Of a stretch of 64,000 nucleotides of DNA, positions 36,540 to 44,969 are shown piece after piece. The first letter of the stretch is position 1. Each line of letters starts with the position of its first letter. A program made the translations under genes and the position numbers. The notes beneath the pieces were generated by a model. The model ran no database searches and was not told where the DNA came from. It saw nothing but the letters and a program-made list of their open reading frames with translations. Source of the DNA: Intestinibacter bartlettii (GTDB lineage: Bacteria > Bacillota > Clostridia > Peptostreptococcales > Peptostreptococcaceae); assembly GCF_018917435.1 (NCBI RefSeq), contig NZ_JAHLOQ010000010.1, positions 1 through 64,000 on the forward strand, in the 5' to 3' direction.

Positions 36540-37472
36540 TTACTTACCATCCTTTCTTCCTATTACATAATTTTTTAGAGCTATATTTTTACCTCTAGCA
36601 CTTGAAACTATTGGAGTTGATTTAACTGCTTGAATTACTGCCTCTTCATTTTTTTCTATAGGTAAATATGCTATTACTATACTTTCATTTTCTGGATTTC
36701 TTCTTGGTATAGGTGTAAACACAGGTTCATTTTTTTGTCTATAAAGCCCTAATCTGCTATATAAATTATATGCTATAGTTTGTCTTTGTCCTGGGTCTTG
36801 TATTATTGATGCATTTATATAGTTTTTATCTTTAGGAATTATTTCTATCCCTATTCCATGTTTTAAAAACTTTTCTCTTTCTGATTTTAAACCTACGTTT
36901 GTTATTCCACTCAAGCTTCCAACTTTTAATATACTATTATTTTCAAATGCTATATCAACAATCTTTACATCTGCTATATCACCTATTGAATCTCTTTTTA
37001 TCATTTTCTTTAAAATAAAAGCCAACACAATTCCAAATGCAGTACTTATTAATATGGTTATATTATCACCTATTTTAAACTCTGATGTAATTAAGTAGTA
37101 ACATGCTACCGTAAAAAATGATGATATTATACACATATAATTTCTTACCTCATATGTTTTTGCAATTTCTTCGATAAATGCATTTCCCCTCTTTACTAAT
37201 TGTTTATCTTCCAATTCTGTAAGAGTATCTCTTCTATTTTCTCTTACTTGTCTAAATTGTTCTGCAGCTAAAGATAAAAATGTAATTGATGTATATGATC
37301 TTTCAATTAATGCAGGTACTAATAATGCACCTAATGCTGATGCGACAAAAGCTAAAACTAACTGTGCAATTAAGACATTTGGTTGTGTAGGATATTGTTT
37401 TTGTTCTAGATTTAGCATAATTAATCTAGTTAAAACTCCTATTATTATTCCTATAAAAAAAATCTTGTCCAT
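36540..37472 (-). CDS. YIEGIA family membrane protein, copy 2
   Basis: A 310-aa polytopic membrane protein of the YIEGIA family, found in spore-formers. Three to four helices fill the N-terminal half, and the family motif appears as FIEEIAKTYEVR near residue 90. A soluble C-terminal domain carries VGLKSEREKFLKHGIGIEIIPKD. It is clearly paralogous to the gene just upstream, with the same order of helices, motif and C-terminal domain. The role is not established; sporulation envelope work is likely from phylogenetic distribution. GAGAGGT precedes the ATG. Confidence 0.75.
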   Translation of the reverse strand: MDKIFFIGIIIGVLTRLIMLNLEQKQYPTQPNVLIAQLVLAFVASALGALLVPALIERSYTSITFLSLAAEQFRQVRENRRDTLTELEDKQLVKRGNAFIEEIAKTYEVRNYMCIISSFFTVACYYLITSEFKIGDNITILISTAFGIVLAFILKKMIKRDSIGDIADVKIVDIAFENNSILKVGSLSGITNVGLKSEREKFLKHGIGIEIIPKDKNYINASIIQDPGQRQTIAYNLYSRLGLYRQKNEPVFTPIPRRNPENESIVIAYLPIEKNEEAVIQAVKSTPIVSSARGKNIALKNYVIGRKDGK

Positions 37473-37491
37473 TTTATACCTCTCAATTTTT

Positions 37492-38424
37492 TTATTTTAT
37501 TAGGCATTGATAGTTGCTTTGTTTGCCCTTTGCTGCCTCTAAAATTGGCGTACTACCAGCAACTCGTTTTATAAGTTCCATATCGTTTAGAATCGGCATA
37601 AACACTATCAATACACTTTTTGTATTTAGGTCTACTTTTGAAGTTGAAACTATATCGTGCTCATCTACATCTTTATCTATACCAGTATGAATAAATATAT
37701 TATGTATAATTGCATCCCTTTGACCTAAGTCATTTATAACTCCAAAATCCTTTTCATCCTTTGGTAAAACCTCAATTGCAATTCCATCCTTTAGAAATTT
37801 TTCTCTAGTAGATTTTAGACCTATATTTGTTATAACTACATCATTTACTTTCATTATTGGTCCTTCAAAATAAATTTTAGCTTCTTTTATATCGGCTATA
37901 TCATTTATACTATTTCGTCTTAATATTCTTCTGAATATTAAACCTACTATTGCTGCTACTATTGCTGCCGCTATAGTGCATATTAATATATTTTCACCAA
38001 TTCTCTTAGCTAATAAAATATACACTATTGATGAAGCAAGACCTGCAAATAAACTTACATAACTTCTAACCTCATATGTAGAAGCTATTTCATCTATATA
38101 TGTTGCTCCCTTTTTAACTAATTCATCTTCATCTATATTATTTAATGTTATTTTTTCTTGCTTAGATAAGCCTTGGAATTGTTGAATTCCCACTGCTAAA
38201 AAAGTTAATGCTGAGAATTCTTTATCCATAAGTGCAGGTAGTGCAATACCTCCTAAAGCAGATGTAAGACCAGCCATTATAATTTGTTCTATATAATCTT
38301 GGGGTCTTGTTGGATATTGCTTATCACTTATTCTAAGTACTAAAAACCTACATAAAGTTCCAAGCAAAACAGCTACTAAAAATGAATGTCTAAATAGAGC
38401 TTCATCTAATACGCTTTCATTCAT
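37492..38424 (-). CDS. YIEGIA family membrane protein, copy 1
   Basis: A 310-aa paralog of the next gene. The family motif is YIDEIASTYEVR, and the C-terminal domain begins at IGLKSTREKFLKDGIAIEVLPKD. Helices at about residues 12-30, 52-70 and 112-160 predict a membrane protein with a cytoplasmic or intermembrane tail. The open frame starts at a GTG (38433), but AAAGGAG is positioned for the ATG at 38424. It heads the operon that runs through the radical-SAM gene, der, plsY and gpsA, and its leader contains a perfect 14-bp hairpin. Confidence 0.75.
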   Translation of the reverse strand: MNESVLDEALFRHSFLVAVLLGTLCRFLVLRISDKQYPTRPQDYIEQIIMAGLTSALGGIALPALMDKEFSALTFLAVGIQQFQGLSKQEKITLNNIDEDELVKKGATYIDEIASTYEVRSYVSLFAGLASSIVYILLAKRIGENILICTIAAAIVAAIVGLIFRRILRRNSINDIADIKEAKIYFEGPIMKVNDVVITNIGLKSTREKFLKDGIAIEVLPKDEKDFGVINDLGQRDAIIHNIFIHTGIDKDVDEHDIVSTSKVDLNTKSVLIVFMPILNDMELIKRVAGSTPILEAAKGKQSNYQCLIK

Positions 38425-38438
38425 AAAATACACTCCTT

Positions 38439-38484
38439 TACAAAATAAATTTTAACTTTCTATGCGTTATAAATTTATTTTGTA
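38439..38484 (-). repeat. Perfect 14-bp inverted repeat in the leader of the YIEGIA operon
   Basis: TACAAAATAAATTT (38439-38452) and AAATTTATTTTGTA (38471-38484) with an 18-base loop, ending 1-2 bases before the Shine-Dalgarno sequence of copy 1. It could be an operator or an RNA hairpin masking or exposing the ribosome site. Confidence 0.55.
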
Positions 38485-38488
38485 CAAA

Positions 38489-38542
38489 AGAAAAAATCTT
38501 ATGTAAACTTTCTATCTTGGTAGATTTATTTACATAAGATTC
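38489..38542 (-). terminator. Terminator of the sensor kinase gene
   Basis: GAATCTTATGTAAA pairs with TTTACATAAGATT around a 21-base loop, with a U-run on the minus strand. Confidence 0.8.
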
Positions 38543-38563
38543 TCTTATTCTAGTATTAAATTT

Positions 38564-39865
38564 TTATTTCATTTCCAACGGAATTGTAACTATAAAATCG
38601 CTTCCAACCCCAAGAATACTTTCAACTTCAATATTTCCTCCTAAAGACTTGACCATATGCTTAGTAATTGCAAGACCCAAACCTGTTCCCCCTATGTCTC
38701 TACTCCTAGCTTTATCAACTCTATAAAATCGTTCAAATATTCTATTTAGAGATTCTTTAGGTATTCCTATTCCATTGTCCTTAAATTCTAATATTATATT
38801 TTGCTTATTTTGATCGTAATGTTGAAGAACTTCGATTCTTCCATTTTCAGGTGTATATTTTATTCCATTGTCTACTAGATTTAAAAATATCTGTTTTACA
38901 TTATCTCTAAATCCTAAAATAGAAACATCTTCGTCTTCAAAGTTATATGATACAGTTATATTTTTAGATGAAGCTATATAATCTGTAATTTCATAAACTT
39001 CCTTAAATACATCAAATAATTTAACTTGTTCATATGATAAATCTTGACCATTTTCAATTGAAGAAAGTAATAATATATCTTCAATAAGTCCTTTTAATCT
39101 GTTTGATTCTTTTTCAATTATATCTAAAAAATGATTTCTAGTGTCTTTATCCATCTCATCATTAATTTTTAAAGTTTCTACAAACCCTGTTATTGATGTC
39201 AGCGGTGTTTTTAATTCATGACTGACATTTGCCACAAAATCTTTTCTCATATTTTCTAATTTAACAAGCTCTGTAATATCTTCAATATTTATTATAGAGC
39301 CTATTATTGCATGCTTTGAATCTTGTAAATATACAGGGTCAATTTTTATTCTATAAACTAAATTATCTTTTAACTCTAATTCTATTACCTCATTTTGAGT
39401 ACTTCCTACATACTTTTGAAATATCTCTAATATTTTTTTATCTTTTACGATAAATTTAAAGTTTGATCCTTCTAAATTTTTCTCAACATCGCATTTTAAC
39501 ATCTCTTTAGCTACGTCATTAACAAGAAGAATATTTCCCTTGACATCTATTGCTAAAATTCCATGGGAAACACTCTTTACAATAGATGTTAGCTGAAGAT
39601 GTTTATATTTAACTTCTTCAATTGTAGTATCCATTATTTGAATCATATAATTGAAATTCTTAGAGAGCTCTCCTAGTTCTCCTTTTACATATGTATTAAA
39701 TCTTGTATGGAATTCTTTATTACTTACTTTTTTAGAAACTCTAGTAAACTCTTTTAAATACCTACGTAAAGTTACTGTATATCTTATAAGTAATATAGCC
39801 AAAGCTGATGTAATAAGCATTACAAAGAAATATACACCATTTATTTGCTGTAAGTTTGGATTCAT
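38564..39865 (-). CDS. Sensor histidine kinase, PhoR-like, without an extracellular domain
   Basis: A 433-aa kinase. One membrane helix (about residues 12-30) is followed by HAMP, a PAS domain (about residues 85-195), the dimerisation H-box SHELKTPLTSITGF (His about 216), the N-box NLVDNGIKYTP, and G1 and G2 boxes DNGIGIP and GTGLGLA. PhoR proteins usually have two helices flanking an outer sensor loop; here the outer part is nearly absent, so sensing is likely through the PAS domain or membrane. It is co-transcribed 18 bases after its response regulator. Confidence 0.92.
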   Translation of the reverse strand: MNPNLQQINGVYFFVMLITSALAILLIRYTVTLRRYLKEFTRVSKKVSNKEFHTRFNTYVKGELGELSKNFNYMIQIMDTTIEEVKYKHLQLTSIVKSVSHGILAIDVKGNILLVNDVAKEMLKCDVEKNLEGSNFKFIVKDKKILEIFQKYVGSTQNEVIELELKDNLVYRIKIDPVYLQDSKHAIIGSIINIEDITELVKLENMRKDFVANVSHELKTPLTSITGFVETLKINDEMDKDTRNHFLDIIEKESNRLKGLIEDILLLSSIENGQDLSYEQVKLFDVFKEVYEITDYIASSKNITVSYNFEDEDVSILGFRDNVKQIFLNLVDNGIKYTPENGRIEVLQHYDQNKQNIILEFKDNGIGIPKESLNRIFERFYRVDKARSRDIGGTGLGLAITKHMVKSLGGNIEVESILGVGSDFIVTIPLEMK

Positions 39866-39882
39866 AACTATTACCTCAACTT

Positions 39883-40566
39883 TTAACTAATTTTATATCC
39901 AATTCCTCTAATTGTTTCTATATACTTTTCTTCATCAGTCTCAATTTTTTTTCGTAAATATCTAATATGTACATCAACAGTTCTTGTTTCCCCAAAATAT
40001 TCATATCCCCAAACTTTATCTAACAAAAAGTTACGAGATAATACTTTTCCTTTGTTTTGAAGGAGTAATTTAAGTAAATCGAATTCCTTAATAGTCAAAT
40101 CGATTTTCTTATCCTTTTTAGTTACTTCATGCTTAATTAAGTCCATCCTTATGTCTTTTACACTTAATACGTCTTCTACTTTATTTGCAGTTTTATTATA
40201 TCTTCTAAGAACTGAATTTATTCTAGCCAAGAGCTCCTTGATTCCAAATGGTTTTGTTATATAATCATCTGCTCCTTCTTCTAATCCTTTAACTTTATCT
40301 CTTTCCATGTTTTTAGCCGTCAACATAATAACTGGTGTATCTTTTAATTCTTCATCATTTCTTATCTTTTTTAATACATCCATTCCACTTATATTGGGCA
40401 ACATCCAATCTAAAAGTATAAGATTTGGCTTAAATTCTTTTGCCTTATGATACCCCTCAAAACCATCTAGTGAGTAGTCAACTGCATATCCATTCACTTC
40501 CAAATTAAATTTTAAAAGTTCTACTATATGCATTTCATCATCTATAACTAATATTTTCTCCTCCAT
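39883..40566 (-). CDS. OmpR/PhoP family response regulator
   Basis: A 227-aa regulator. The receiver domain (residues 1-120) has the acidic pair DDE near residue 8, phospho-acceptor Asp in LLDWMLPN (about residue 54) and Lys in LTAKN. The C-terminal winged helix ends in RTVDVHIRYLRKKIE, the DNA-recognition segment. It precedes the kinase in the operon ymxH-nrdR-pgeF-regulator-kinase. Its targets are unknown; PhoP-type control of phosphate or envelope genes is a guess. Confidence 0.94.
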   Translation of the reverse strand: MEEKILVIDDEMHIVELLKFNLEVNGYAVDYSLDGFEGYHKAKEFKPNLILLDWMLPNISGMDVLKKIRNDEELKDTPVIMLTAKNMERDKVKGLEEGADDYITKPFGIKELLARINSVLRRYNKTANKVEDVLSVKDIRMDLIKHEVTKKDKKIDLTIKEFDLLKLLLQNKGKVLSRNFLLDKVWGYEYFGETRTVDVHIRYLRKKIETDEEKYIETIRGIGYKIS

Positions 40567-40578
40567 AACAATACCCCC

Positions 40579-41301
40579 TTACTTTATTTCAATGAAGGTT
40601 CCTATTCTTTTTGGTGTTTTATCATGTTTTCTATACGAGAAAAATCTATCACAATTACAACTTGTACAGATATTCATATTTATTATATTCGACTTTAATA
40701 CGCCAAATTCTTTTAATATTTGTGTATTAACTTCCCATAAATCAAGATAATATTTCTTGTCCCTTATCTCATATATTTTTTTATCTGCATTTGGAAGAAG
40801 TGCACTAAATTTTTCAATTAAATCATATGATACTTCATAACAACAACTTCCTATAGATGGACCTATAATTGCCACTACATTCTCAGGTTTTGTATTGTAA
40901 CTTTCTTTCATATTTTGAAGAGTTTCTGCGCATATCTTTCCATATGTTCCTCTCCAACCTGCATGTGCTAGTCCCACAGCTTTATTTTCTGTATCAACTA
41001 AAACAACTGGCACACAGTCTGCTGTCAAAATTAAAAGTGGTACATTTTTCTCATTTGTTATTATAGCATCACCATCTATTATTTGTCCTATATTTTCGCT
41101 ATCCACTTTATTAACGATATTTGAATGAATCTGTTTATTCTTACTTAAATTTTTTAAAGTAAATATATCTTTAAATACACGATTTATATCATCTAGATTT
41201 TTTGCATCCATATTAGTAGTAGTTATAGCTATATTTACAAAGTCTAATCCTTCTTTATTTATTGTTAAGTAATCATTTTTATCTATTATAGTTTGTGTCA
41301 T
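40579..41301 (-). CDS. pgeF: PgeF/YlmD family (multi-copper polyphenol oxidase-like) protein
   Basis: A 240-aa YfiH/PgeF domain protein. The metal and active-site residues are in LTADCVPVVLVD (Cys), GLAHAGWRGTYG (His) and IGPSIGSCCYEV (Cys); CTSCNCDRFFSYRK closes the domain. In E. coli PgeF corrects misincorporated Ser in murein precursors; the same role here is inference. AAAGGAG precedes the ATG. Confidence 0.88.
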   Translation of the reverse strand: MTQTIIDKNDYLTINKEGLDFVNIAITTTNMDAKNLDDINRVFKDIFTLKNLSKNKQIHSNIVNKVDSENIGQIIDGDAIITNEKNVPLLILTADCVPVVLVDTENKAVGLAHAGWRGTYGKICAETLQNMKESYNTKPENVVAIIGPSIGSCCYEVSYDLIEKFSALLPNADKKIYEIRDKKYYLDLWEVNTQILKEFGVLKSNIINMNICTSCNCDRFFSYRKHDKTPKRIGTFIEIK

Positions 41302-41302
41302 C

Positions 41303-41761
41303 TTAATCTCCTTTTTCCATTAAAATATTTTTTAACTCACTTACAAAAGTGTTTATATCTTTAAATTGTCTATATACAGATGCAAATCTAACATATGATA
41401 CTTCATCTATATCTTTTAATTTATCCATTACCATTTCACCGATTTTATCAGTATTTATTTCACTTATATAATTTTTATTTATTTCGTTTTCTATGTAAGA
41501 AACGATGCTTTCTATTTGTTCTATTGAAACAGGTCTTTTTTCACAAGATTTTATTATACCTCTTTTTATTTTTTCCCTATCAAATAGTTCTCTACTATTA
41601 TCTTTTTTAACAACCATTATAGGTGTTGTTTCTATAATTTCATAAGTAGTAAATCTTTTCTTGCAAGATTCACACTCTCTTCTTCTTCTAATAGACTTAC
41701 TATCTGTATGTCTCGAATCAACTACTTTAGACTCTTTGTAGTTACAATATGGGCATTGCAT
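41303..41761 (-). CDS. nrdR: Transcriptional repressor NrdR
   Basis: A 152-aa repressor of ribonucleotide reductase genes. The N-terminal zinc ribbon has CPYC (Cys3, Cys6) and CESC (Cys31, Cys34), with [17 protein letters not shown] between and after; an ATP-cone domain follows. Length is standard. It lies downstream of a YlmC/YmxH gene and upstream of pgeF; the gap to pgeF is one base. Confidence 0.96.
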   Translation of the reverse strand: MQCPYCNYKESKVVDSRHTDSKSIRRRRECESCKKRFTTYEIIETTPIMVVKKDNSRELFDREKIKRGIIKSCEKRPVSIEQIESIVSYIENEINKNYISEINTDKIGEMVMDKLKDIDEVSYVRFASVYRQFKDINTFVSELKNILMEKGD

Positions 41762-41794
41762 TGTTTTCCTCCTTAGTTAATTAAGATTTAGAAA

Positions 41795-42055
41795 TTAGAT
41801 ATCTATTTGATTTGTATCGAAATTTGATCCTATACTTACAATAATAGTATCACAACCTATTCTTAAAATATCCCTCCAAAATACAGTATCTATTTCAGCA
41901 CCTCTAGAAAAGAAGTTTCCTGAAGAACCTGTGATTGAAAAAGATGATACTTTACCATTTTCAACATCCAAATCTATATCTGTGATAAAACCTAGTTTTT
42001 TACCATTCTTTACATTTATTATTTCTTTTTCCATAATATCTGATATTCTCATCAT
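41795..42055 (-). CDS. YlmC/YmxH family sporulation protein (PRC-barrel)
   Basis: An 86-aa single PRC-barrel-like protein (MRISDIMEKEIINVKNGKKLG then DIDLDVENGKVSSF). Members are conserved in spore-forming Firmicutes and induced in sporulation in some; the function is unknown. Two successive ATGs are possible, and AGGAGG is 8 bases before the first. The leader carries a 9-bp hairpin. Confidence 0.85.
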   Translation of the reverse strand: MMRISDIMEKEIINVKNGKKLGFITDIDLDVENGKVSSFSITGSSGNFFSRGAEIDTVFWRDILRIGCDTIIVSIGSNFDTNQIDI

Positions 42056-42087
42056 AGTAAATTCCTCCTTTTATATAATTATTATTT

Positions 42088-42122
42088 AAATCTTTGTCGT
42101 AAAGTATTTAAAACAAAGATTT
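42088..42122 (-). repeat. Hairpin in the ymxH-nrdR leader
   Basis: AAATCTTTG (42088-42096) and CAAAGATTT (42114-42122), perfect 9-bp arms with a 17-base loop, upstream of the Shine-Dalgarno sequence. Function is unknown. Confidence 0.4.
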
Positions 42123-42255
42123 TCTTATATAAGTTTATTATTTATACTTTAAAAAAATTCACTATGATATTATCTATAATCGTTATAATTATTTTCCTAT
42201 TATTTTTATTTTACACATTATTAAAAAATAATCAAATTTTTTAATAATATGTAAA

Positions 42256-42303
42256 ATAAAACTGCCGTATAGTAAACAATTAAATTACTAATACGACAGC
42301 TTT
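42256..42303 (-). terminator. Terminator of sigG
   Basis: On the minus strand GCTGTCGTAT.TAGTAA pairs with TTACTATACGGCAG, followed by a U-rich tract. Confidence 0.85.
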
Positions 42304-42319
42304 AATCTTTTATGTTGCG

Positions 42320-43093
42320 TTAGATGTACTTTCTCATGTTTTTTAAAGCATTTTTTTCTATTCTAGAAACTTGAGCTTGAGAAATTCCAATTTCATCTGC
42401 AACTTCTATTTGAGTTCTTCCTTTATAAAATCTTAAATCAAGGACTAACTTTTCCCTTGAACTCAATTTTTTTATAGCTTCTTTGAGAGCTATTTCTTCT
42501 AGCCAATTTTCATCTGTATCTTTTTTATCTTGCACTTGATCCATTACAAATATTGCATCTCCATTATCTTGATATACTGGATCAAATAATGATATAGGGT
42601 CTTGTATTGCATCAAGAGCCATTACTACAGATTCTACTTCCATATCTAATTCTTTTGCTATTTCTGATATTGTAGGTTCTTTTGAATTCGTTCTGATTAA
42701 TCTTTCTCTTACTTGTAATGCTTTATAAGCTATATCTTTTAACGAACGAGAAACCCTAATTGGATTATTGTCTCTAAGATATCTTCTTATTTCTCCTATA
42801 ATCATAGGAACAGCATAAGTAGAAAATCTTACATTTTGACTTAAATCAAAATTATCAATAGCTTTTATAAGTCCAACACATCCTATTTGAAATAAGTCAT
42901 CTACATTCTCTCCTCGGTTATTAAATTTTTGGATAACACTTAAAACTAATCTCAAGTTGCCTTTTACAAACTTTTGTCTTGCGTCCTCATCTCCTTGTTT
43001 AATTTTTACTAGCAGCTCTCTCATTTGATCAGCCTTCAGTACAGGAAGTTCGGATGTATTTACACCACAAATTTCAACCTTATTTATAATCAT
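42320..43093 (-). CDS. sigG: RNA polymerase sporulation sigma factor sigma-G
   Basis: A 257-aa sigma-70 family protein, late forespore-specific by family knowledge. The N-terminal VEICGVNTSELPVL is the sigma-G anti-sigma-binding motif. Region 2 runs through NLRLVLSVIQKF and FSTYAVPMIIGEIRRYLRDN, and region 4 ends in a helix-turn-helix, TQIEVADEIGISQAQVSRIEK. It follows sigE in the classical spoIIGA-sigE-sigG order. AGAGAGG precedes the ATG. It should be made in the forespore from a sigma-F promoter, which I did not try to define. Confidence 0.96.
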   Translation of the reverse strand: MIINKVEICGVNTSELPVLKADQMRELLVKIKQGDEDARQKFVKGNLRLVLSVIQKFNNRGENVDDLFQIGCVGLIKAIDNFDLSQNVRFSTYAVPMIIGEIRRYLRDNNPIRVSRSLKDIAYKALQVRERLIRTNSKEPTISEIAKELDMEVESVVMALDAIQDPISLFDPVYQDNGDAIFVMDQVQDKKDTDENWLEEIALKEAIKKLSSREKLVLDLRFYKGRTQIEVADEIGISQAQVSRIEKNALKNMRKYI

Positions 43094-43182
43094 AAATTTC
43101 AGTCCTCTCTTAAAAGATTCTATATATGAAATTATTTACACATCATATATTTTTATACTTTTAATAAGAACTTATTTACTTA

Positions 43183-43917
43183 TTAAACAAATTTCTTCAT
43201 TTCTTTTTTTAGTCTAGAAATTATCTTTTTTTCTAATCTAGAAATGTAAGATTGAGATATTCCAAGGATATTGGCAACTTCTTTTTGAGTTTTCTCTTTA
43301 CCTTTTGTGCTCAAACCAAATCTTAATTCCATAATTTGCTTTTCTCTATCAGATAATTTATCTAATGCCATAAATAATAGATTCTTATCAATTTCTTCTT
43401 CTATTATTTTATAAATTTCATCATTATCGGTTCCTAATACATCTGATAATAAAAGCTCGTTTCCATCTAAATCTACGTTCAATGGTTCATCAAAAGAAAC
43501 TTCTGATTTTTTCTTATTATTTTTTCTAAGACACATTAATATTTCATTTTCTATACATCTAGATGCATATGTTGCTAGTTTTATATTTTTGTCTAAATTA
43601 AATGTATTTACTGCCTTTATAAGCCCTATTGTACCTATTGATATTAAGTCCTCCATATCTATTCCTGTGTTTTCAAATTTTCGTGATATATAAACTACCA
43701 ATCTAAGATTTCTCTCTATTAAAACAGTTTTTATATTTTCATCGTATTCTAGTTTTTTAAGTAATTCTTTTTCTTCTTCAAGTGTTAGTGGAGGTGGTAG
43801 TACATTTACTCCGCCCATATAGTAGCAACTATCAGGTTTTATTATCTTTAGTTTATTGCCTAGTTTAACAAACTTCATAAACAATAATCTTTTTAGTTTT
43901 TGAATTTGTAATATCAA
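43183..43917 (-). CDS. sigE: RNA polymerase sporulation sigma factor sigma-E (pro-form)
   Basis: A 244-aa mother-cell sigma factor made with an inhibitory pro-sequence. Residues 1 to about 33 are the hydrophobic and basic pro-peptide, ending at the conserved [14 protein letters not shown], where SpoIIGA cuts. Regions 2 and 4 ([45 protein letters not shown]) are intact. The start is a TTG: AGGAGG is 8 bases upstream of it, and the next ATG would remove part of the pro-sequence. spoIIGA ends 16 bases upstream, so the two are co-expressed. Confidence 0.96.
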   Translation of the reverse strand: MILQIQKLKRLLFMKFVKLGNKLKIIKPDSCYYMGGVNVLPPPLTLEEEKELLKKLEYDENIKTVLIERNLRLVVYISRKFENTGIDMEDLISIGTIGLIKAVNTFNLDKNIKLATYASRCIENEILMCLRKNNKKKSEVSFDEPLNVDLDGNELLLSDVLGTDNDEIYKIIEEEIDKNLLFMALDKLSDREKQIMELRFGLSTKGKEKTQKEVANILGISQSYISRLEKKIISRLKKEMKKFV

Positions 43918-43933
43918 TTAAAAGTCCTCCTTT

Positions 43934-44761
43934 TTAATATAGTATTCTTGGGTTTAAGATTGCACTATATTCTTTATCATCAAAGTTAGATATCCCAAGA
44001 ATAATATTACTTATTTTTTTATTATCTACATCGAGATAATCTGCTTTTATCCCTAAAATCATTCCAGCATTGTTATCGCCTACATGTTTATAAGGAATAA
44101 TTCTAACTCGGGATGAAAGCCTTGGTTCTAAATTATCAGTTACGTCTTGGATATCTGAAATATCCATTTTCTCAAAATTATAATCTTTTGGTAAAAATTT
44201 TTCTAAAAGACTTGCCTTGATTATTACAACATCATTTTTACTAATAGGATCCTGTAGTAAATTTCCACTATCTAATAAAGCAATACATTCTATATTTTTA
44301 TCTAATATTTGTATTCTTATTTTTTTAGTTATATCGTCTACATGTTTTAATAACCTAAAATCATTAACTATTTTTTTCAATAATTTACAACTAATATAAG
44401 AACATATTATAAAAAAAGATATAGTCATATGACTAATACCTGTAAAATAAATAATAAAATAAGTGCTTCCTGATATAAATATATTTACTAGATAAAAATT
44501 AAAAAGTATCTTAAAAAACTCTTTTTTGTCAGTTATATTAAAAGAAATTAAAACTATTATTATAAAAAATATAAATTTAGCAGGTAATGAAAAAAAAGCT
44601 TCTAATTCTTTGTAAATATACATAACACTATAGATAGTTCCTATTACTGCTCCAAATATTTGTCTAGATTTTTTTGTGTATATTTTAGTGATATAGGTAG
44701 TACAATTTATTATAATGTAGTTAATCAGTAAGTTTTCTAAAATATAATAGTCTAAATACAT
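43934..44761 (-). CDS. spoIIGA: Sigma-E processing aspartic peptidase SpoIIGA
   Basis: A 275-aa membrane-bound aspartyl protease. Five helices fill residues 1-125, and the C-terminal domain has catalytic Asp164 in LLDSGNLLQDP. It dimerises in the septum and cleaves pro-sigma-E on receiving the SpoIIR signal from the forespore. It is slightly shorter than the B. subtilis protein. AGAGGAG precedes the ATG. The upstream region carries Spo0A-box-like sequences over a widely spaced promoter. Confidence 0.93.
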   Translation of the reverse strand: MYLDYYILENLLINYIIINCTTYITKIYTKKSRQIFGAVIGTIYSVMYIYKELEAFFSLPAKFIFFIIIVLISFNITDKKEFFKILFNFYLVNIFISGSTYFIIYFTGISHMTISFFIICSYISCKLLKKIVNDFRLLKHVDDITKKIRIQILDKNIECIALLDSGNLLQDPISKNDVVIIKASLLEKFLPKDYNFEKMDISDIQDVTDNLEPRLSSRVRIIPYKHVGDNNAGMILGIKADYLDVDNKKISNIILGISNFDDKEYSAILNPRILY

Positions 44762-44842
44762 TATATATTCTCCTCTTTCTTACTTAATCACATAATGTAC
44801 TAAAATCTATGAATAGTTTTTTTAAAAATTTTTCTTAAATAT

Positions 44843-44891
44843 ATTATAGAATACTTTGTTTAAATATTTTGTCATTTTCAACAGTCGAATC
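44843..44891 (-). promoter_or_regulatory. Spo0A-type promoter of spoIIGA-sigE
   Basis: On the minus strand ATGACA (44870-44875) and TATAAT (44843-44848) are 21 bases apart, near the unusual 22-base spacing known for B. subtilis spoIIG. TTCGACT (44883-44889) and AATGACA overlap or lie upstream of the -35 and resemble the 0A box TTCGACA. This agrees with Spo0A-P activation through sigma-A. Confidence 0.55.
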
Positions 44892-44924
44892 CAAAATACT
44901 TTTCCTAAAAATGCGCAAAAAAAT

Positions 44925-44957
44925 AAAAAAACCTCCAATATTATTGAAAGTTTTTTT
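44925..44957 (-). terminator. Terminator of ftsZ
   Basis: On the minus strand ACTTTCAATA pairs with TATTGGAGGT (three wobbles), flanked by A-run and U-run. Confidence 0.75.
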
Positions 44958-44969
44958 ATCTATTATCAA

